Assembly: GCA_039822105.1 (NCBI GenBank) | Contig: JBCBMW010000009.1 | Coordinates: forward strand, 1 to 64,000 | Direction: 5' to 3' | DNA length: 64,000 nucleotides | DNA from: Parvularcula sp039822105 | GTDB taxonomy: Bacteria; Pseudomonadota; Alphaproteobacteria; Caulobacterales; Parvularculaceae | Shown: piece by piece, positions 26,465-35,346 of the stretch | Numbering within the stretch: the stretch's first letter is position 1 | Layout of the letters: each line of letters begins with the position of its first letter | Program-made: the position numbers and the translations under genes | The notes under the pieces: model-generated | The model's database searches: none | The model's input: the letters and a program-made list of their open reading frames with translations, nothing else | Told to the model about the DNA's origin: nothing

Positions 26465-26880
26465 TCGCCAGCCTCTTCGCCTTTGAGAACCCAGGAGGCG
26501 ACGTTGATATACTTCCGCCCGGCCTCATGGGCGTCTTTGACCGCGTCAGCCATCGGTGTTTTTTCCCGATAGGCCTGCGGCGCCAATTTGATCAGCATGG
26601 GGAGATTGACGCCGGCGATCACTTCGCTCTTGGCCTCTTCCATCACCGCGATCGCGAGGTTGGACGGTGTGCCGCCGAACATATCAGTGAGGATGATTGC
26701 GCCATTGTCGCCGCCTGCCTCTTTCGCGGCGCGGACGATATCGCGGCGGCGCTTTTCCATGTCATCGTCGGCACCAATACAGACCGAACGGAGGCCCTGC
26801 TGGGGCCCAACAACGTGCAAGGCTGCGAGAAGAAGCTCTTTAGCCAGATTGCCGTGGGTAACGACAACAATCCCAATCAT
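26461..26880 (-). CDS. PTS EIIA component, mannose family (regulatory)
   Basis: A 139-residue EIIA(Man)-type protein. The phosphorylation site is H9 (IGIVVVTHGNLA) and ILTDMFGGTPSNLA is the family signature. There are no partner EIIB, IIC or IID genes, so it acts as a phosphorylation sensor. The ATG at 26880 follows GAGGA; a longer frame to 26925 runs into hprK. It starts eight bases after hprK ends, the place where rapZ sits in many relatives. Confidence 0.93.
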   Translation of the reverse strand: MIGIVVVTHGNLAKELLLAALHVVGPQQGLRSVCIGADDDMEKRRRDIVRAAKEAGGDNGAIILTDMFGGTPSNLAIAVMEEAKSEVIAGVNLPMLIKLAPQAYREKTPMADAVKDAHEAGRKYINVASWVLKGEEAGE

Positions 26881-26888
26881 GATGGTCC

Positions 26889-27350
26889 TCAAATGGTATT
26901 CGGTCCGGGCTCGAAACCGCACCACAGAGATTGCCCGGATGCAAGAGATCTGAGCGCTAACCTGAGAGCGGCCGCGTTCGCGCCGTCCGGCTCCACAGGA
27001 ACCGTCTGTGCACCCAGGAGCGCAGCCTCCATGGCCATCTCCTCTTCGTTTTCGACCTGACCCAAGGTGACGATGAAATCGATCGCCATGGGCGGCGCGC
27101 CTCGAACCTTGGCGATACCCACGCCGCGGAGGTGGAGGAGGGGTCCCGCCTCTGGCGAGACCGCCCAGCCGCAGCTGTCAAAGGTGATAAGATCGTCGGC
27201 GATGAGACCGGTCCGCTGGTGCGGGCAATGGGCGATGAGTTCAGCTGCGAGGCGAGACTTGCCGCTCCCCGGCGGGCCGACAAGCAGCACTCCGCGCAAG
27301 GGGCCTTCGAGATCCAGCGCCACGCCAATCGCCGTGCCGTGGAGTGGCAT
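26889..27350 (-). CDS. hprK: HPr kinase/phosphorylase, short alphaproteobacterial form
   Basis: A 153-residue protein that corresponds only to the catalytic C-terminal half of Gram-positive HprK, as is normal in alphaproteobacteria. It has the P-loop GPPGSGKS (25-32), LIADDLITF with the catalytic acid, and the HPr-contact loop LRGVGIAKVRG. It phosphorylates the seryl site of HPr. Start and chvG stop share one base (TGATG), implying coupled translation in the chvI-chvG-hprK-EIIA-ptsH operon. Confidence 0.93.
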   Translation of the reverse strand: MPLHGTAIGVALDLEGPLRGVLLVGPPGSGKSRLAAELIAHCPHQRTGLIADDLITFDSCGWAVSPEAGPLLHLRGVGIAKVRGAPPMAIDFIVTLGQVENEEEMAMEAALLGAQTVPVEPDGANAAALRLALRSLASGQSLWCGFEPGPNTI

Positions 27351-29077
27351 CAGGCTGAGCCGCCCTTATGGATCGGTATTTCTACAGAGAAACAGGCGCC
27401 TGTTGCGTCTGGATTGTCGTCGTCTTTGACGTTCTCACACCAGATATAGCCGCCATGGCTTTTCACAATCTGCCGCGCGATGGCGAGGCCGAGACCGGAA
27501 TTGGAGCCGAACGTCGCTCCATCTGGCCGCGATGTGTAGAAGCGATTGAAGATACTCTCGAGGTTCTCCTCGGGCACGCCTGGTCCTTCATCTGTGACAG
27601 TTAGAAGAACAAGACCCTGGCGCTGTCCGGTCTCTTTCTCAAGAGCCACCGTCACGGCGCCGTTTTTGGGGCTAAAGCTGATCGCGTTGTCGATCAGGTT
27701 TCTGACCACCCGGCCAAAGGCACTGGGCGTCGCAAAGATTTTCGGATCGCCGTCGGTATCGTTCCAGAAATTGACCATCGGCCCGCCAGCATCGGTCACG
27801 GCCTTGTAAGAGCTGGTGACATCGCTGATGAGTTGCGCGGCGCTGATCACCCGGCGCTCTTCTGTGGCCAGCTGCGCGTCGAGCCGCGAGGCGCTGGAGA
27901 TGTCAGAGATCAGACGGTCGAGGCGGTCGACATCATTGCTGATGACCTCAAGCAGGCGCTCCCGCTGGGTGTCGGTTTTGCATTTGTCGAGGGTCTCGAC
28001 CGCGCTTCTTAATGACGTGAGCGGATTTTTCATCTCGTGGCTCACGTCTGCGGCGAAGCTGTCGATGTTCTCGATTCGCTCGACCAGCGCTGCGGTCATG
28101 GCACGGAAGGACCGGCTAAGCCGGCCAACTTCGTCCGGGCGGTGATCAAAATCAGGAATGCGCACTCTGCCCGCTCGGCCAACCGATGCCGCGATCCTAT
28201 CAGCAGCGGCGGAAAGCTCGCGAATGGGCTGCGAAACCGCGGCGGTGAGGATCAGCGCAGAGATCGATGCTGTGGCGAGGGTCAGAATGACCACCGGCAG
28301 AAGGGCTCGGCGCACGCGGTGGCTTGCGACCTCAAAGTTCCGTGTTTCCGCGACCAGGGCTCCGGTGATCGCGCCGGTATCCTTATTGGTGATCGGTAGG
28401 CTGACCGTTGCGGTGATCGCATCGCTCTCGGTCAAGCGAAGGGACGTGACGTCGGATCCGTCCGTAAGGACAAGCGCCGAAAGCTCATCGTCTAGGGTTC
28501 GGTCGACGGCCCGGTCGCGCAGTGGCACGTCGAACATCCAGGTCTCAAGCTTGCTGGCAAAAGCGGTGGACATGTCCGATGGCAGCGCCTGTGCCGGCAG
28601 TGCATCCGGGATGGGCAGGGCCACCGGCGCCAGATCGTCCGCGATTTGCGTCTCAGCAACCAGGGCAGGTTGGCGGTTGATCCCGCGATAGAGCGCGATG
28701 CGGCCGTTAAAACCGGTCGAGGCATCAAGCAGCACTTGCCGTGCACGGTCGGGATTCTCGTAACAACCTTTGCCGCCGCACACGCGATCATGTTCAATCA
28801 GTGTGCGGGCAAAAACCGCCTGCCGCTCCAAAAGCTCAAGCTGATTGGCCACCAGAGCGTCGCGGTAGGCGCCGAGGCCCATAGCGCCCAGCACAAGGAG
28901 GATCAGCCCGATCGTGTTGCCAAGGACAAGGGCTGCGCCAAACCGGCTGGGCCGAGCAATATAGGACGCAAACCCGCCCCATTGCTGGCGCGGGGCCTCC
29001 CGCCGCGTCGCCCGCATCGGGCGCGCTGGCCGGGCGCGCGAGGGGTTAGTCGCACTTATATTTGTAGCCGACGCCAT
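27350..29077 (-). CDS. chvG: Sensor histidine kinase ChvG (ExoS type)
   Basis: Inner-membrane kinase that senses envelope or acid stress with ChvI. The 575-residue protein has a basic N-terminus, TM1 (AALVLGNTIGLILLVLGAMG, about 50-70), a periplasmic domain with a Cys pair (VCGGKGC), TM2 (about 260-280), HAMP, the H-box FAADVSHEMKNPLTSLRSA, N box NLIDNAISFSPK and G boxes DEGPGVPEEN and GLGLAIARQI. The start at 29077 lies inside chvI with a 32-base overlap; a later ATG at 29017 is possible. Followed by hprK. Confidence 0.94.
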   Translation of the reverse strand: MASATNISATNPSRARPARPMRATRREAPRQQWGGFASYIARPSRFGAALVLGNTIGLILLVLGAMGLGAYRDALVANQLELLERQAVFARTLIEHDRVCGGKGCYENPDRARQVLLDASTGFNGRIALYRGINRQPALVAETQIADDLAPVALPIPDALPAQALPSDMSTAFASKLETWMFDVPLRDRAVDRTLDDELSALVLTDGSDVTSLRLTESDAITATVSLPITNKDTGAITGALVAETRNFEVASHRVRRALLPVVILTLATASISALILTAAVSQPIRELSAAADRIAASVGRAGRVRIPDFDHRPDEVGRLSRSFRAMTAALVERIENIDSFAADVSHEMKNPLTSLRSAVETLDKCKTDTQRERLLEVISNDVDRLDRLISDISSASRLDAQLATEERRVISAAQLISDVTSSYKAVTDAGGPMVNFWNDTDGDPKIFATPSAFGRVVRNLIDNAISFSPKNGAVTVALEKETGQRQGLVLLTVTDEGPGVPEENLESIFNRFYTSRPDGATFGSNSGLGLAIARQIVKSHGGYIWCENVKDDDNPDATGACFSVEIPIHKGGSA

Positions 29078-29741
29078 AGAGTGTCTCGATACCGTCGAAG
29101 CTGTTGTCGACCACGCGGAATTTCTTCCTTATACGTTTGATATGGCTATCGATCGTGCGATCGTCGACATAGACTTGATCGTCATAGGCCGCATCCATCA
29201 GCGCATCGCGCGATTTCACAAAGCCAGGACGCGCGGCCAGCGCCTGGAGGATCAAAAACTCCGTGACAGTCAGGGTCACTCGCTCACCTTTCCAGCTGCA
29301 GGCGTGCTGCGGCGGGTCGAGGGTGAGGCTGCCGCGGCGCATGATCTGGTTCTGCTCATCGCGCGCTTCGTTCGGCGCGGTGGTTGCGCGGCGCAGGACC
29401 GCCTTCACCCGCTCGAGCAGCAGGCGCTGGCTGAACGGTTTCCGCACGTAATCATCCGCGCCCATGGTGAGGCCCAGGGCCTCGTCAATCTCATCATCCT
29501 TTGAGGTGAGGAAGATGAAGGGCACAGAGCTGTCCTGGCGCAGCCGACGCAACAGCTCGACCCCGTCCATGCGCGGCATTTTAATGTCAGAGAGAACCAA
29601 GTCTGGTGATTTACCAAGAATACCGTCGAGCGCCGAGGCGCCATCGGTGAACGTGGTGACGCCGTAACCCTCGGCCTCAAGCGCAATCGATACTGACGTC
29701 AGGATGTTTTCGTCGTCATCGATCAATGCGATGGACGCCAT
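29046..29741 (-). CDS. chvI: Response regulator ChvI (OmpR family)
   Basis: A 231-residue OmpR/PhoB-type regulator. The receiver has D8-D10, phospho-acceptor D52 (VLSDIKMPRMDG), T in FLTSKDDEID and K in VRKPFS; the DNA-binding winged helix ends with TIDSHIKRIRKKFR and LYGVGYKYKCD, as in ChvI. The ATG at 29741 follows GGGAGGGA. First gene of the operon chvI-chvG-hprK-EIIA-ptsH, an order conserved in many alphaproteobacteria that links envelope stress and carbon status. Confidence 0.96.
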   Translation of the reverse strand: MASIALIDDDENILTSVSIALEAEGYGVTTFTDGASALDGILGKSPDLVLSDIKMPRMDGVELLRRLRQDSSVPFIFLTSKDDEIDEALGLTMGADDYVRKPFSQRLLLERVKAVLRRATTAPNEARDEQNQIMRRGSLTLDPPQHACSWKGERVTLTVTEFLILQALAARPGFVKSRDALMDAAYDDQVYVDDRTIDSHIKRIRKKFRVVDNSFDGIETLYGVGYKYKCD

Positions 29742-29815
29742 ACTCTTGTCCCTCCCAAGACCGACCCCGCAACAGGGCGGGTCTAGCAAGGAAAGGTGTG
29801 GAGGATGTTAAGGTA

Positions 29816-32188
29816 TCACGGAGGAATGCGAGAACCAGTATAGTCGAGCTTGGGCCGGGTTCCTCGCGATCCGATGAATCGGTCGTCGAGCCACTCTGGC
29901 TCCTTGCTAGTCCCGAGGCCAACCTGCTTACAACGAGCATCGCTTGCTGTCATAAACTCCGATATCGGCGGCTGTTGATAGTAGCCTTCCATGTTAGTCG
30001 GCATGACGAAGTAGGGCGCGCCGGTTCTCTTCACGTAACCGCAGGCATGAATCTCCATTCTTTCGCGAAACTCTTCGTGGTAGCAGGGCTTCAAGTCCAT
30101 CGGCTTTCCGTCAAGGCCAATGGGCTGCTGTTCTCGATCTAGTACGCATGCTGCATTCTTCATGAACTTCTCAAATTGGTCCATTGCAGCGGTTGTCACG
30201 GTGACACCTTTTGCGTTGTACAACTCAAGGCTGGTCTGTTCTTCGTCGTTGTCCAATCCATGTCGCCGACCTGTATAAGCCGGGATGCAAAGGCTGTTGC
30301 GCCGCTCACTTTCATCCTCTGCGCTGATCAGCGGTGCAAAGCAGGCGTTATCTGCGAACAGAAGGTGCTGGCTCGAGCTAATGGACATCGGCCAAAGCAC
30401 GCCAGAGGCGATAGCCTCTGAGATATCGATGCCAAACAACAGAGTGTTCCTAAGGTTCGCGCCACTCATATTCGAGTTTTCGAGGTCGGATGCCACTATG
30501 CGTGAACGGCTAAACTGTGCGTTATGAAGCTGCGCATTCCTAAGATCAGTACCCGAGATATAAGACCTATCAAGGACTGCGTCGCGCATTCTCGCACCGA
30601 ACAGATTTGCGTTGACTAGATCTGCAAAATGAAGCTGTGCCTCAATCAGTGTGCTTCTCATAAGATTCGTGCCGACAAGTGTGGTGCTTCGCATGTCGGC
30701 ATTGAAAAGGTTGGCGCCCACTAGCATTGAGCCGGACAGATTCGCAGCAGTCAGACTGGCGTTTGCCAGCTGTGGTGCTTCTGAGAGACTCATGCCCTGG
30801 ACGCCTAGATAGGCACCTGAGAGATCAACACCTCTCAAGTCTGTGCCACTAAATGTTACGTTGGTCAGGTCGGTCTCTGAGAGATCAGCTAACGTAAGAT
30901 CGGCGTTAGTCAGGTTCGCGAACGGAAGTTTGGCGCCACTTAGATGGGCACTGAAAAGGTCGGCTTCGGTCAAGTCTGCGTCCTTCAACAACACACAAGG
31001 CGCCACGGCATTTCTCAGCTGCGCGTAGCGTAGCTGGCGCCCGCTCAGATCGAGCTGTGTTGCAAATCGTCCGCTTGCTGCGGAACAGAGTTGTGCTGTA
31101 ACGTCGCTGAGCCTACGCCTGCCGGCCAGTTCGTCTTCTGAAAAAAAGGAATGGGTATCGTTAGCGATAGCTCCACTACGAAGATCCAAACAGATGGAAG
31201 GGGCGACGCTTGGGTTGATCAAGCAATACGTCGTATCGTCGTCAATCTGCGGCAGGGCAAGTCTCAGTACGGCGCGCTTACGGTTGTGCCCGTCCTCCTG
31301 CCGTTCTGAGCTTGACAAACGCCAGGGGTTGTTGACTCGCAATTCGATCCGTTGGGACCCTGTATTTTCGACAGGATCTTCTGCATACGGTGCTTTATCG
31401 TAAAGAGACGTTCTGAAAGTGGCGATGGTCAGACCAAGTGTGCCGATCATCAATAGCACGAATGCTTGTACCCCCGCGTCGATTGTTGAGTAGACGTTGG
31501 TGGGTCGGCGCAGCCCCAGGCGGAAGACGACCAAAAACAGAGCATCGATCAGGATAAGCGTGCCATGGAGCTTTGTCATCCAATTGATACCGACGGGGGC
31601 GAAGCTTTGCATCGTGGCAAAAAGAAGAGCGAGAGGACCCAGAAAAACCGTCAGTGTAATGATGAGAGCCATAGCGCCGCGTAGGATGTTCCTGTCCGTT
31701 GGCCCCGCGACGATCATGGTGAAGTCGTAGGGGTAAAGGAGATGCCGGAACGCGTGGACGGCCTCACCATTGTCGCCGTCAAAGCGTTCGGCCAGTTGGC
31801 GGGCCTGTTCTTCGGCTTTCTTCTTCAGTGACCAGAGTTTGACGAGAAGATTGAGGTGGAAGGCGACAAGGATCGCAGGCGCCAAGATGTAGAACTCAAT
31901 CACCGGGACTTGGGTGCCGATGATGGGGAGCTCAATCCCTGCATTGAGGAGCAGGGTCTCTTGCGATGTCCCAAGGACCGCGATCGCGACATAGGCGCTG
32001 GCGGTCAGAAAATAGGTGAAGAGCGCGCGGGTCAGTTTGGAGGACTCATCCACCGCCCCGACAGCAACGGCCACCTGGTCGAGCCAGACCTCGCGGCCGG
32101 GGGTGTCTTGGGCAGTTTTTGCCGGCTCATCGTTTCTGGGCGCATCGGCCTCAGCGCTCGAAAACTTTGACTTGATGAGTTCCAGCAT
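29816..32188 (-). CDS. Membrane-anchored pentapeptide-repeat protein
   Basis: A 790-residue protein. The N-terminal third has about five membrane helices (RALFTYFLTASAYVAIAVLG, VIEFYILAPAILVAFHLNLL, ALIITLTVFLGPLALLFATM, ILIDALFLVVF, GVQAFVLLMIGTLGLTIA). A central region of about 230 residues is built of A(D/N)Lxx pentapeptide repeats (for example DADLTEADLFSAHLSGAKLP, LTNADLTLADLSETDL), predicting a right-handed quadrilateral beta-helix; the C-terminus is a Cys-containing domain of unknown type. Base composition is lower in G+C (30 of 60 in line 30541) than nearby genes, suggesting acquisition or relaxed codon use. GGGGGGC precedes the ATG. Function unknown; related membrane pentapeptide proteins are poorly characterised. 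Confidence 0.85.
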   Translation of the reverse strand: MLELIKSKFSSAEADAPRNDEPAKTAQDTPGREVWLDQVAVAVGAVDESSKLTRALFTYFLTASAYVAIAVLGTSQETLLLNAGIELPIIGTQVPVIEFYILAPAILVAFHLNLLVKLWSLKKKAEEQARQLAERFDGDNGEAVHAFRHLLYPYDFTMIVAGPTDRNILRGAMALIITLTVFLGPLALLFATMQSFAPVGINWMTKLHGTLILIDALFLVVFRLGLRRPTNVYSTIDAGVQAFVLLMIGTLGLTIATFRTSLYDKAPYAEDPVENTGSQRIELRVNNPWRLSSSERQEDGHNRKRAVLRLALPQIDDDTTYCLINPSVAPSICLDLRSGAIANDTHSFFSEDELAGRRRLSDVTAQLCSAASGRFATQLDLSGRQLRYAQLRNAVAPCVLLKDADLTEADLFSAHLSGAKLPFANLTNADLTLADLSETDLTNVTFSGTDLRGVDLSGAYLGVQGMSLSEAPQLANASLTAANLSGSMLVGANLFNADMRSTTLVGTNLMRSTLIEAQLHFADLVNANLFGARMRDAVLDRSYISGTDLRNAQLHNAQFSRSRIVASDLENSNMSGANLRNTLLFGIDISEAIASGVLWPMSISSSQHLLFADNACFAPLISAEDESERRNSLCIPAYTGRRHGLDNDEEQTSLELYNAKGVTVTTAAMDQFEKFMKNAACVLDREQQPIGLDGKPMDLKPCYHEEFRERMEIHACGYVKRTGAPYFVMPTNMEGYYQQPPISEFMTASDARCKQVGLGTSKEPEWLDDRFIGSRGTRPKLDYTGSRIPP

Positions 32189-32229
32189 GTTTGCCCCCCG
32201 ACAGTGGGCTCAACATGCAATAGAAGAGG

Positions 32230-32246
32230 AGCCCCGCAAAGGGGTT
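32230..32246 (-). terminator. Weak hairpin between phhB and the pentapeptide gene
   Basis: On the minus strand CCCC-TTTGC-GGGG forms a short stem followed by a pyrimidine run (CTCCTCTTCTATT). It could weakly terminate phhB transcription ahead of the pentapeptide gene. Confidence 0.3.
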
Positions 32247-32254
32247 CGTCCGGT

Positions 32255-32545
32255 CTAAGGCCGTAACCCGTCGATGAAATCGGCCATGCTGACGTCGCGC
32301 TCGGACAGGCCGTCGGCGTCGTGGGTCGTGAGGGTGATCTCTACCCGGTTGTAGACGTTGAACCATTCTGGATGGTGGTCATGCTGCTCGGCGAACAGGG
32401 CGACCTGGTTCATGAAGCCCCAGGCCTCTTTGAAATTGCCGAACTGGAGGGTCGTTTTGGCGGCGTCTTTGCCCACCACTTCGGCCCAGGCGGGGTGCGA
32501 CTTGAAGAATGCGGTGCGGGCGGCGGGATCGAGTTTGGAAACCAT
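32255..32545 (-). CDS. phhB: Pterin-4a-carbinolamine dehydratase
   Basis: A 96-residue enzyme that recycles the pterin cofactor of phenylalanine hydroxylase or acts in pterin and molybdopterin metabolism. The catalytic motif is intact: EQHDHHPEWFNVYNRVEITL with the two conserved His and the W, then LTTHDADGLSERD. No phenylalanine hydroxylase gene is in the window; prephenate dehydratase lies 5 kb away but is not evidence of a shared pathway. Confidence 0.95.
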   Translation of the reverse strand: MVSKLDPAARTAFFKSHPAWAEVVGKDAAKTTLQFGNFKEAWGFMNQVALFAEQHDHHPEWFNVYNRVEITLTTHDADGLSERDVSMADFIDGLRP

Positions 32546-32684
32546 GAGGAGGAGCTAGAGCCGCGGCCCGCTCTCGCCAACCCGGGGAGCATGAAGCTTT
32601 GTTGCATTGGCGCGCGGGCGGTTGATCCTGGCGGGCGAATAGACGACAAGAGCGTGATCCAAGATCAACGTTAACGGGCCCGCC

Positions 32685-33737
32685 TTGACCCATTTTCTCT
32701 CCTCCTGGCCGCGCGTGGCCGTTTTGGCCGTGACCCTTTGCGTGGTGAGCGTGGCCGCGGCGCCGAAGGCTTCTGCGGAATACAGCCTCTGCAACAAATC
32801 GAGCTACGCGCTGTCTGCGGCGCTGGGGTTCTTTGACGACCAAGAGCTTCTGACCCGCGGGTGGTGGCGTCTGCGCCCTGGGGAGTGCAAGCGGGTCATC
32901 AGCGACGATATCGAGCCGGGCCGGTACTTTGTTTACGCTGAGGCGATCCCAGGTCACCGCGGGCCTTTGAGGACCTGGTCGGGCGAGACACCGCTCTGCG
33001 TACAGAACGATAGCCTCTTCACCTTGCGTGACCAAAGTGTGTGCACGAATGATCCGCAGCGGCAGCGTGACTTCTATCCTGTGGAAGTGACTATCGAAGA
33101 CGGTGGCGACTTCATCACCGACTTCACTGATGAGCGGAACTTCCCCCTCCAGGACGCGAAGGTCGCCGGTGTGCAGCGGCTATTGAACGATCTCGGCTTT
33201 GATATCGGTGCGATCGACGGGGCCTTTGGCGCGGCGACGAAGACGGCCCTGCGGCAGTATCGCCGGGACCGTGGGCTCGGCACCGATGCCATTATCGATG
33301 CCGCCGTGGTCGACTCCCTGATTGCTGAAGCCAATGACGATGACGCGCAGCTTGGCTTTTTCTTCTGCAATGAGACGATGCTGCCCGTCTGGGCCGCTTT
33401 CGCGCAGCCTACGGATGACCAGGAGGGCTATCGCTCATCCGGTTGGTGGCGGCTGGAGACCAGCGCTTGCGCCAAGGTTCGTCGCGGGGCGCTGGGTGAA
33501 GAGCCTTACTACGTCTACGGCATTATGCAGGCCGAGAGCCAGGAGCTGACCCTCGCCGGAGGCGACACGCCGTTCTGCGTCTCCTCTGTGCAGTTTGATG
33601 CGCGCAGCGACATTGCCTGCGAGGAAGAGGGGTTCGACACCGCTGTTTTCCGCCGCATCGACACGGGCGGAGAGAACGCGTGGACGTTCGAGTTCACGCC
33701 TGAGCAGTTCAACCCCGACCTCGCCACGGCCCAGTGA
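32685..33737 (+). CDS. Exported DUF1036 - peptidoglycan-binding - DUF1036 protein
   Basis: A 350-residue exported protein with two DUF1036 domains around a peptidoglycan-binding repeat. The signal peptide is VAVLAVTLCVVSVAAAPKASA. DUF1036 copy one runs about 33-140 (LCNKSSYALSAALGFF, GWWRLRPGECKRVI, YFVYAEA), the PGB-like repeat about 160-215 (VAGVQRLLNDLGFDIGAIDG, GAATKTALRQYRRD), and copy two about 220-335 (FFCNETMLPVWAAFAQ, GWWRLETSACAKV, YYVYGIM). The only start in the open frame before the signal peptide is TTG at 32685; an in-frame stop lies at 32655. The stop overlaps the next gene by four bases. It presumably acts at the cell wall; DUF1036 itself has no known function. Confidence 0.85.
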   Translation: MTHFLSSWPRVAVLAVTLCVVSVAAAPKASAEYSLCNKSSYALSAALGFFDDQELLTRGWWRLRPGECKRVISDDIEPGRYFVYAEAIPGHRGPLRTWSGETPLCVQNDSLFTLRDQSVCTNDPQRQRDFYPVEVTIEDGGDFITDFTDERNFPLQDAKVAGVQRLLNDLGFDIGAIDGAFGAATKTALRQYRRDRGLGTDAIIDAAVVDSLIAEANDDDAQLGFFFCNETMLPVWAAFAQPTDDQEGYRSSGWWRLETSACAKVRRGALGEEPYYVYGIMQAESQELTLAGGDTPFCVSSVQFDARSDIACEEEGFDTAVFRRIDTGGENAWTFEFTPEQFNPDLATAQ

Positions 33738-34444
33738 CTTCCAACGGTTTGACGCAGGCGTTCGCGCATGTGCGCGACTGGGTCTTTGACCTCGACAACA
33801 CCCTTTATCCTGCGAGCTGCAACCTCTTCCAAGAGATCGACTATCGCATGACAAGCTATGTCAGTGAGCTTTTGGGCGTTGGTCGCGAAGATGCGTTTCG
33901 TGTGCAGAAGGATCTTTACGCCGCCCACGGAACGACGCTCTCGGGCCTCATGCGGCAGCACAATGTCGATCCGCATGCGTTTATGGACTATGTCCACGAG
34001 ATCGATCTCTCGGTCTTAGAGCCTGCGCCAGAGCTCCGGGCCGCGATCGCGGCACTCCCGGGCAGGAAGTTCGTTCACACCAACGGAAGCTGTCGGCATG
34101 CGGCCAATGTCCTTGGCAAGATGGGCCTCGGCGATGTGATCGACGATGTCTTTGACGTGGAGATGGGCGGCTGGGTACCGAAACCGAGGGCGGAGAATTA
34201 CGACGCCTCCGGCGCACATTTTGGGATCGACGGACCAAATGCTGCGATGTTCGAGGACATGTCCGTCAATCTTGAAGAGCCCCACCGGCGCGGGATGATC
34301 ACGGTGCTCGTCACCAGTGATGCTGACTGGATCGCGAGAGAGCCCGCGGAGAAGCGTCCTGGTGCCGCGCTTGCGGGGGCGGAGCATATTCATCATACCA
34401 CGGGCGATTTGACCCGATTTCTCACCGGACTGACGGCCGGCTAA
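33734..34444 (+). CDS. HAD-family pyrimidine 5'-nucleotidase
   Basis: A 236-residue HAD hydrolase. Motif I is WVFDLDNTLYPASCNLF, motif II is FVHTNGS, motif III includes KPRAENYD, and motif IV is MFEDMSVNLEEP; this wording matches the pyrimidine 5'-nucleotidase (SDT1-like) branch that dephosphorylates pyrimidine nucleotides. It starts with GTG at 33734, overlapping the DUF1036 gene stop, and ends ten bases before dapD, so the three are probably one operon. Substrate is by family. Confidence 0.88.
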   Translation: MTSNGLTQAFAHVRDWVFDLDNTLYPASCNLFQEIDYRMTSYVSELLGVGREDAFRVQKDLYAAHGTTLSGLMRQHNVDPHAFMDYVHEIDLSVLEPAPELRAAIAALPGRKFVHTNGSCRHAANVLGKMGLGDVIDDVFDVEMGGWVPKPRAENYDASGAHFGIDGPNAAMFEDMSVNLEEPHRRGMITVLVTSDADWIAREPAEKRPGAALAGAEHIHHTTGDLTRFLTGLTAG

Positions 34445-34453
34445 GGAGGCCCC

Positions 34454-35272
34454 ATGCAAGAGAGTGACGCGCGCCCGATTATCGAGGCGGCCTATGACAA
34501 TGGCAGCGAGGACGCGGATGTGCGCGCGGCTGTCGCCCACGCCCTTCAGGGCCTTGATAACGGCTCTTACCGGGTCGCGTCGAAGACCGATGGCGGCGAT
34601 TGGCAAGTCCACCAATGGCTGAAAAAGGCCGTGCTTCTGTCTTTCCGGCTTCATCCCAACGCGCCGATCCCTGGCGGTCCTGCTGGTGCGCCTTGGTTCG
34701 ATAAGGTGCCCTCAAAGTTTGAAGGTTGGGGCGAGAAAGAGTTCATCGAGGCCAAGTTCCGCGCCGTGCCGCCCGCCACCGTGCGCCGCGGCTCGTTCAT
34801 TGCCCCCGGTGCGGTGCTGATGCCGTCTTACGTGAACATTGGCGCTTATGTCGGTGAGCGGACGATGGTCGACACCTGGGCCACTGTGGGTTCCTGCGCG
34901 CAGATCGGCAGCGACTGCCATATCTCTGGCGGCACCGGGATTGGCGGTGTGCTGGAGCCCTTGCAGGCGAACCCGGTGATCATCGAGGACAATGTCTTTA
35001 TCGGAGCGCGGTCAGAGGTGGCCGAGGGTGTCATCGTGCGCGAGGGCTCGGTGATCTCGATGGGTGTCTTCCTTGGCGCATCGACCAAGATCGTCGATCG
35101 CGCGACCGGCGAGGTCCTCTATGGCGAGGTGCCGCCTTACTCCGTGATCGTGCCTGGCACGTTCCCTGGCGCCGGTGCCAATGGCCCCGCGCTCGCCTGT
35201 GCGGTGATCGTCAAGCGGGTCGACGCGCAAACGCGCTCCAAGACTGCGATCAACGACCTTCTGCGGGGGTAG
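34454..35272 (+). CDS. dapD: Tetrahydrodipicolinate N-succinyltransferase
   Basis: Succinylates tetrahydrodipicolinate in the succinylase route to diaminopimelate and lysine. The 272-residue protein has the helical N-terminal domain (about 1-100) and a left-handed beta-helix of hexapeptide repeats (about 105-225; SFIAPGAVLMPSYVNIGAYV, IEDNVFIGARSEVAEGVIV) with the acidic MVDTWATVGSCAQIG and the Gly-rich HISGGTGIGGVLEPLQ. AAGGAGG precedes the ATG. Diaminopimelate supply fits the upstream cell-wall-binding protein only loosely. Confidence 0.96.
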   Translation: MQESDARPIIEAAYDNGSEDADVRAAVAHALQGLDNGSYRVASKTDGGDWQVHQWLKKAVLLSFRLHPNAPIPGGPAGAPWFDKVPSKFEGWGEKEFIEAKFRAVPPATVRRGSFIAPGAVLMPSYVNIGAYVGERTMVDTWATVGSCAQIGSDCHISGGTGIGGVLEPLQANPVIIEDNVFIGARSEVAEGVIVREGSVISMGVFLGASTKIVDRATGEVLYGEVPPYSVIVPGTFPGAGANGPALACAVIVKRVDAQTRSKTAINDLLRG

Positions 35273-35311
35273 CGTTCGGGGGATAAGTCAAGGCTTGTGC
35301 AGCAGGGGCTG

Positions 35312-35325
35312 TTTCGATAGCGAAA
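35312..35325. promoter_or_regulatory. Short inverted repeat upstream of the MarR gene
   Basis: TTTCG (35312-35316) and CGAAA (35321-35325) flank ATAG, 21 bases before the MarR start. A possible autoregulatory site; the half-sites are short, so this is weak. Confidence 0.3.
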
Positions 35326-35346
35326 TGTCGGAAGGAGCCCCGATTC

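Noticed and set aside
26180..26880. A sugar-transporting PTS locus
   Set aside because: Only HPr and EIIA are present, without EIIB/EIIC; the setting with HprK and ChvGI indicates a regulatory system.
29742..29815. Terminator between the pentapeptide gene and chvI
   Set aside because: The AGACC...GGTCT hairpin has internal mismatches and no T run.
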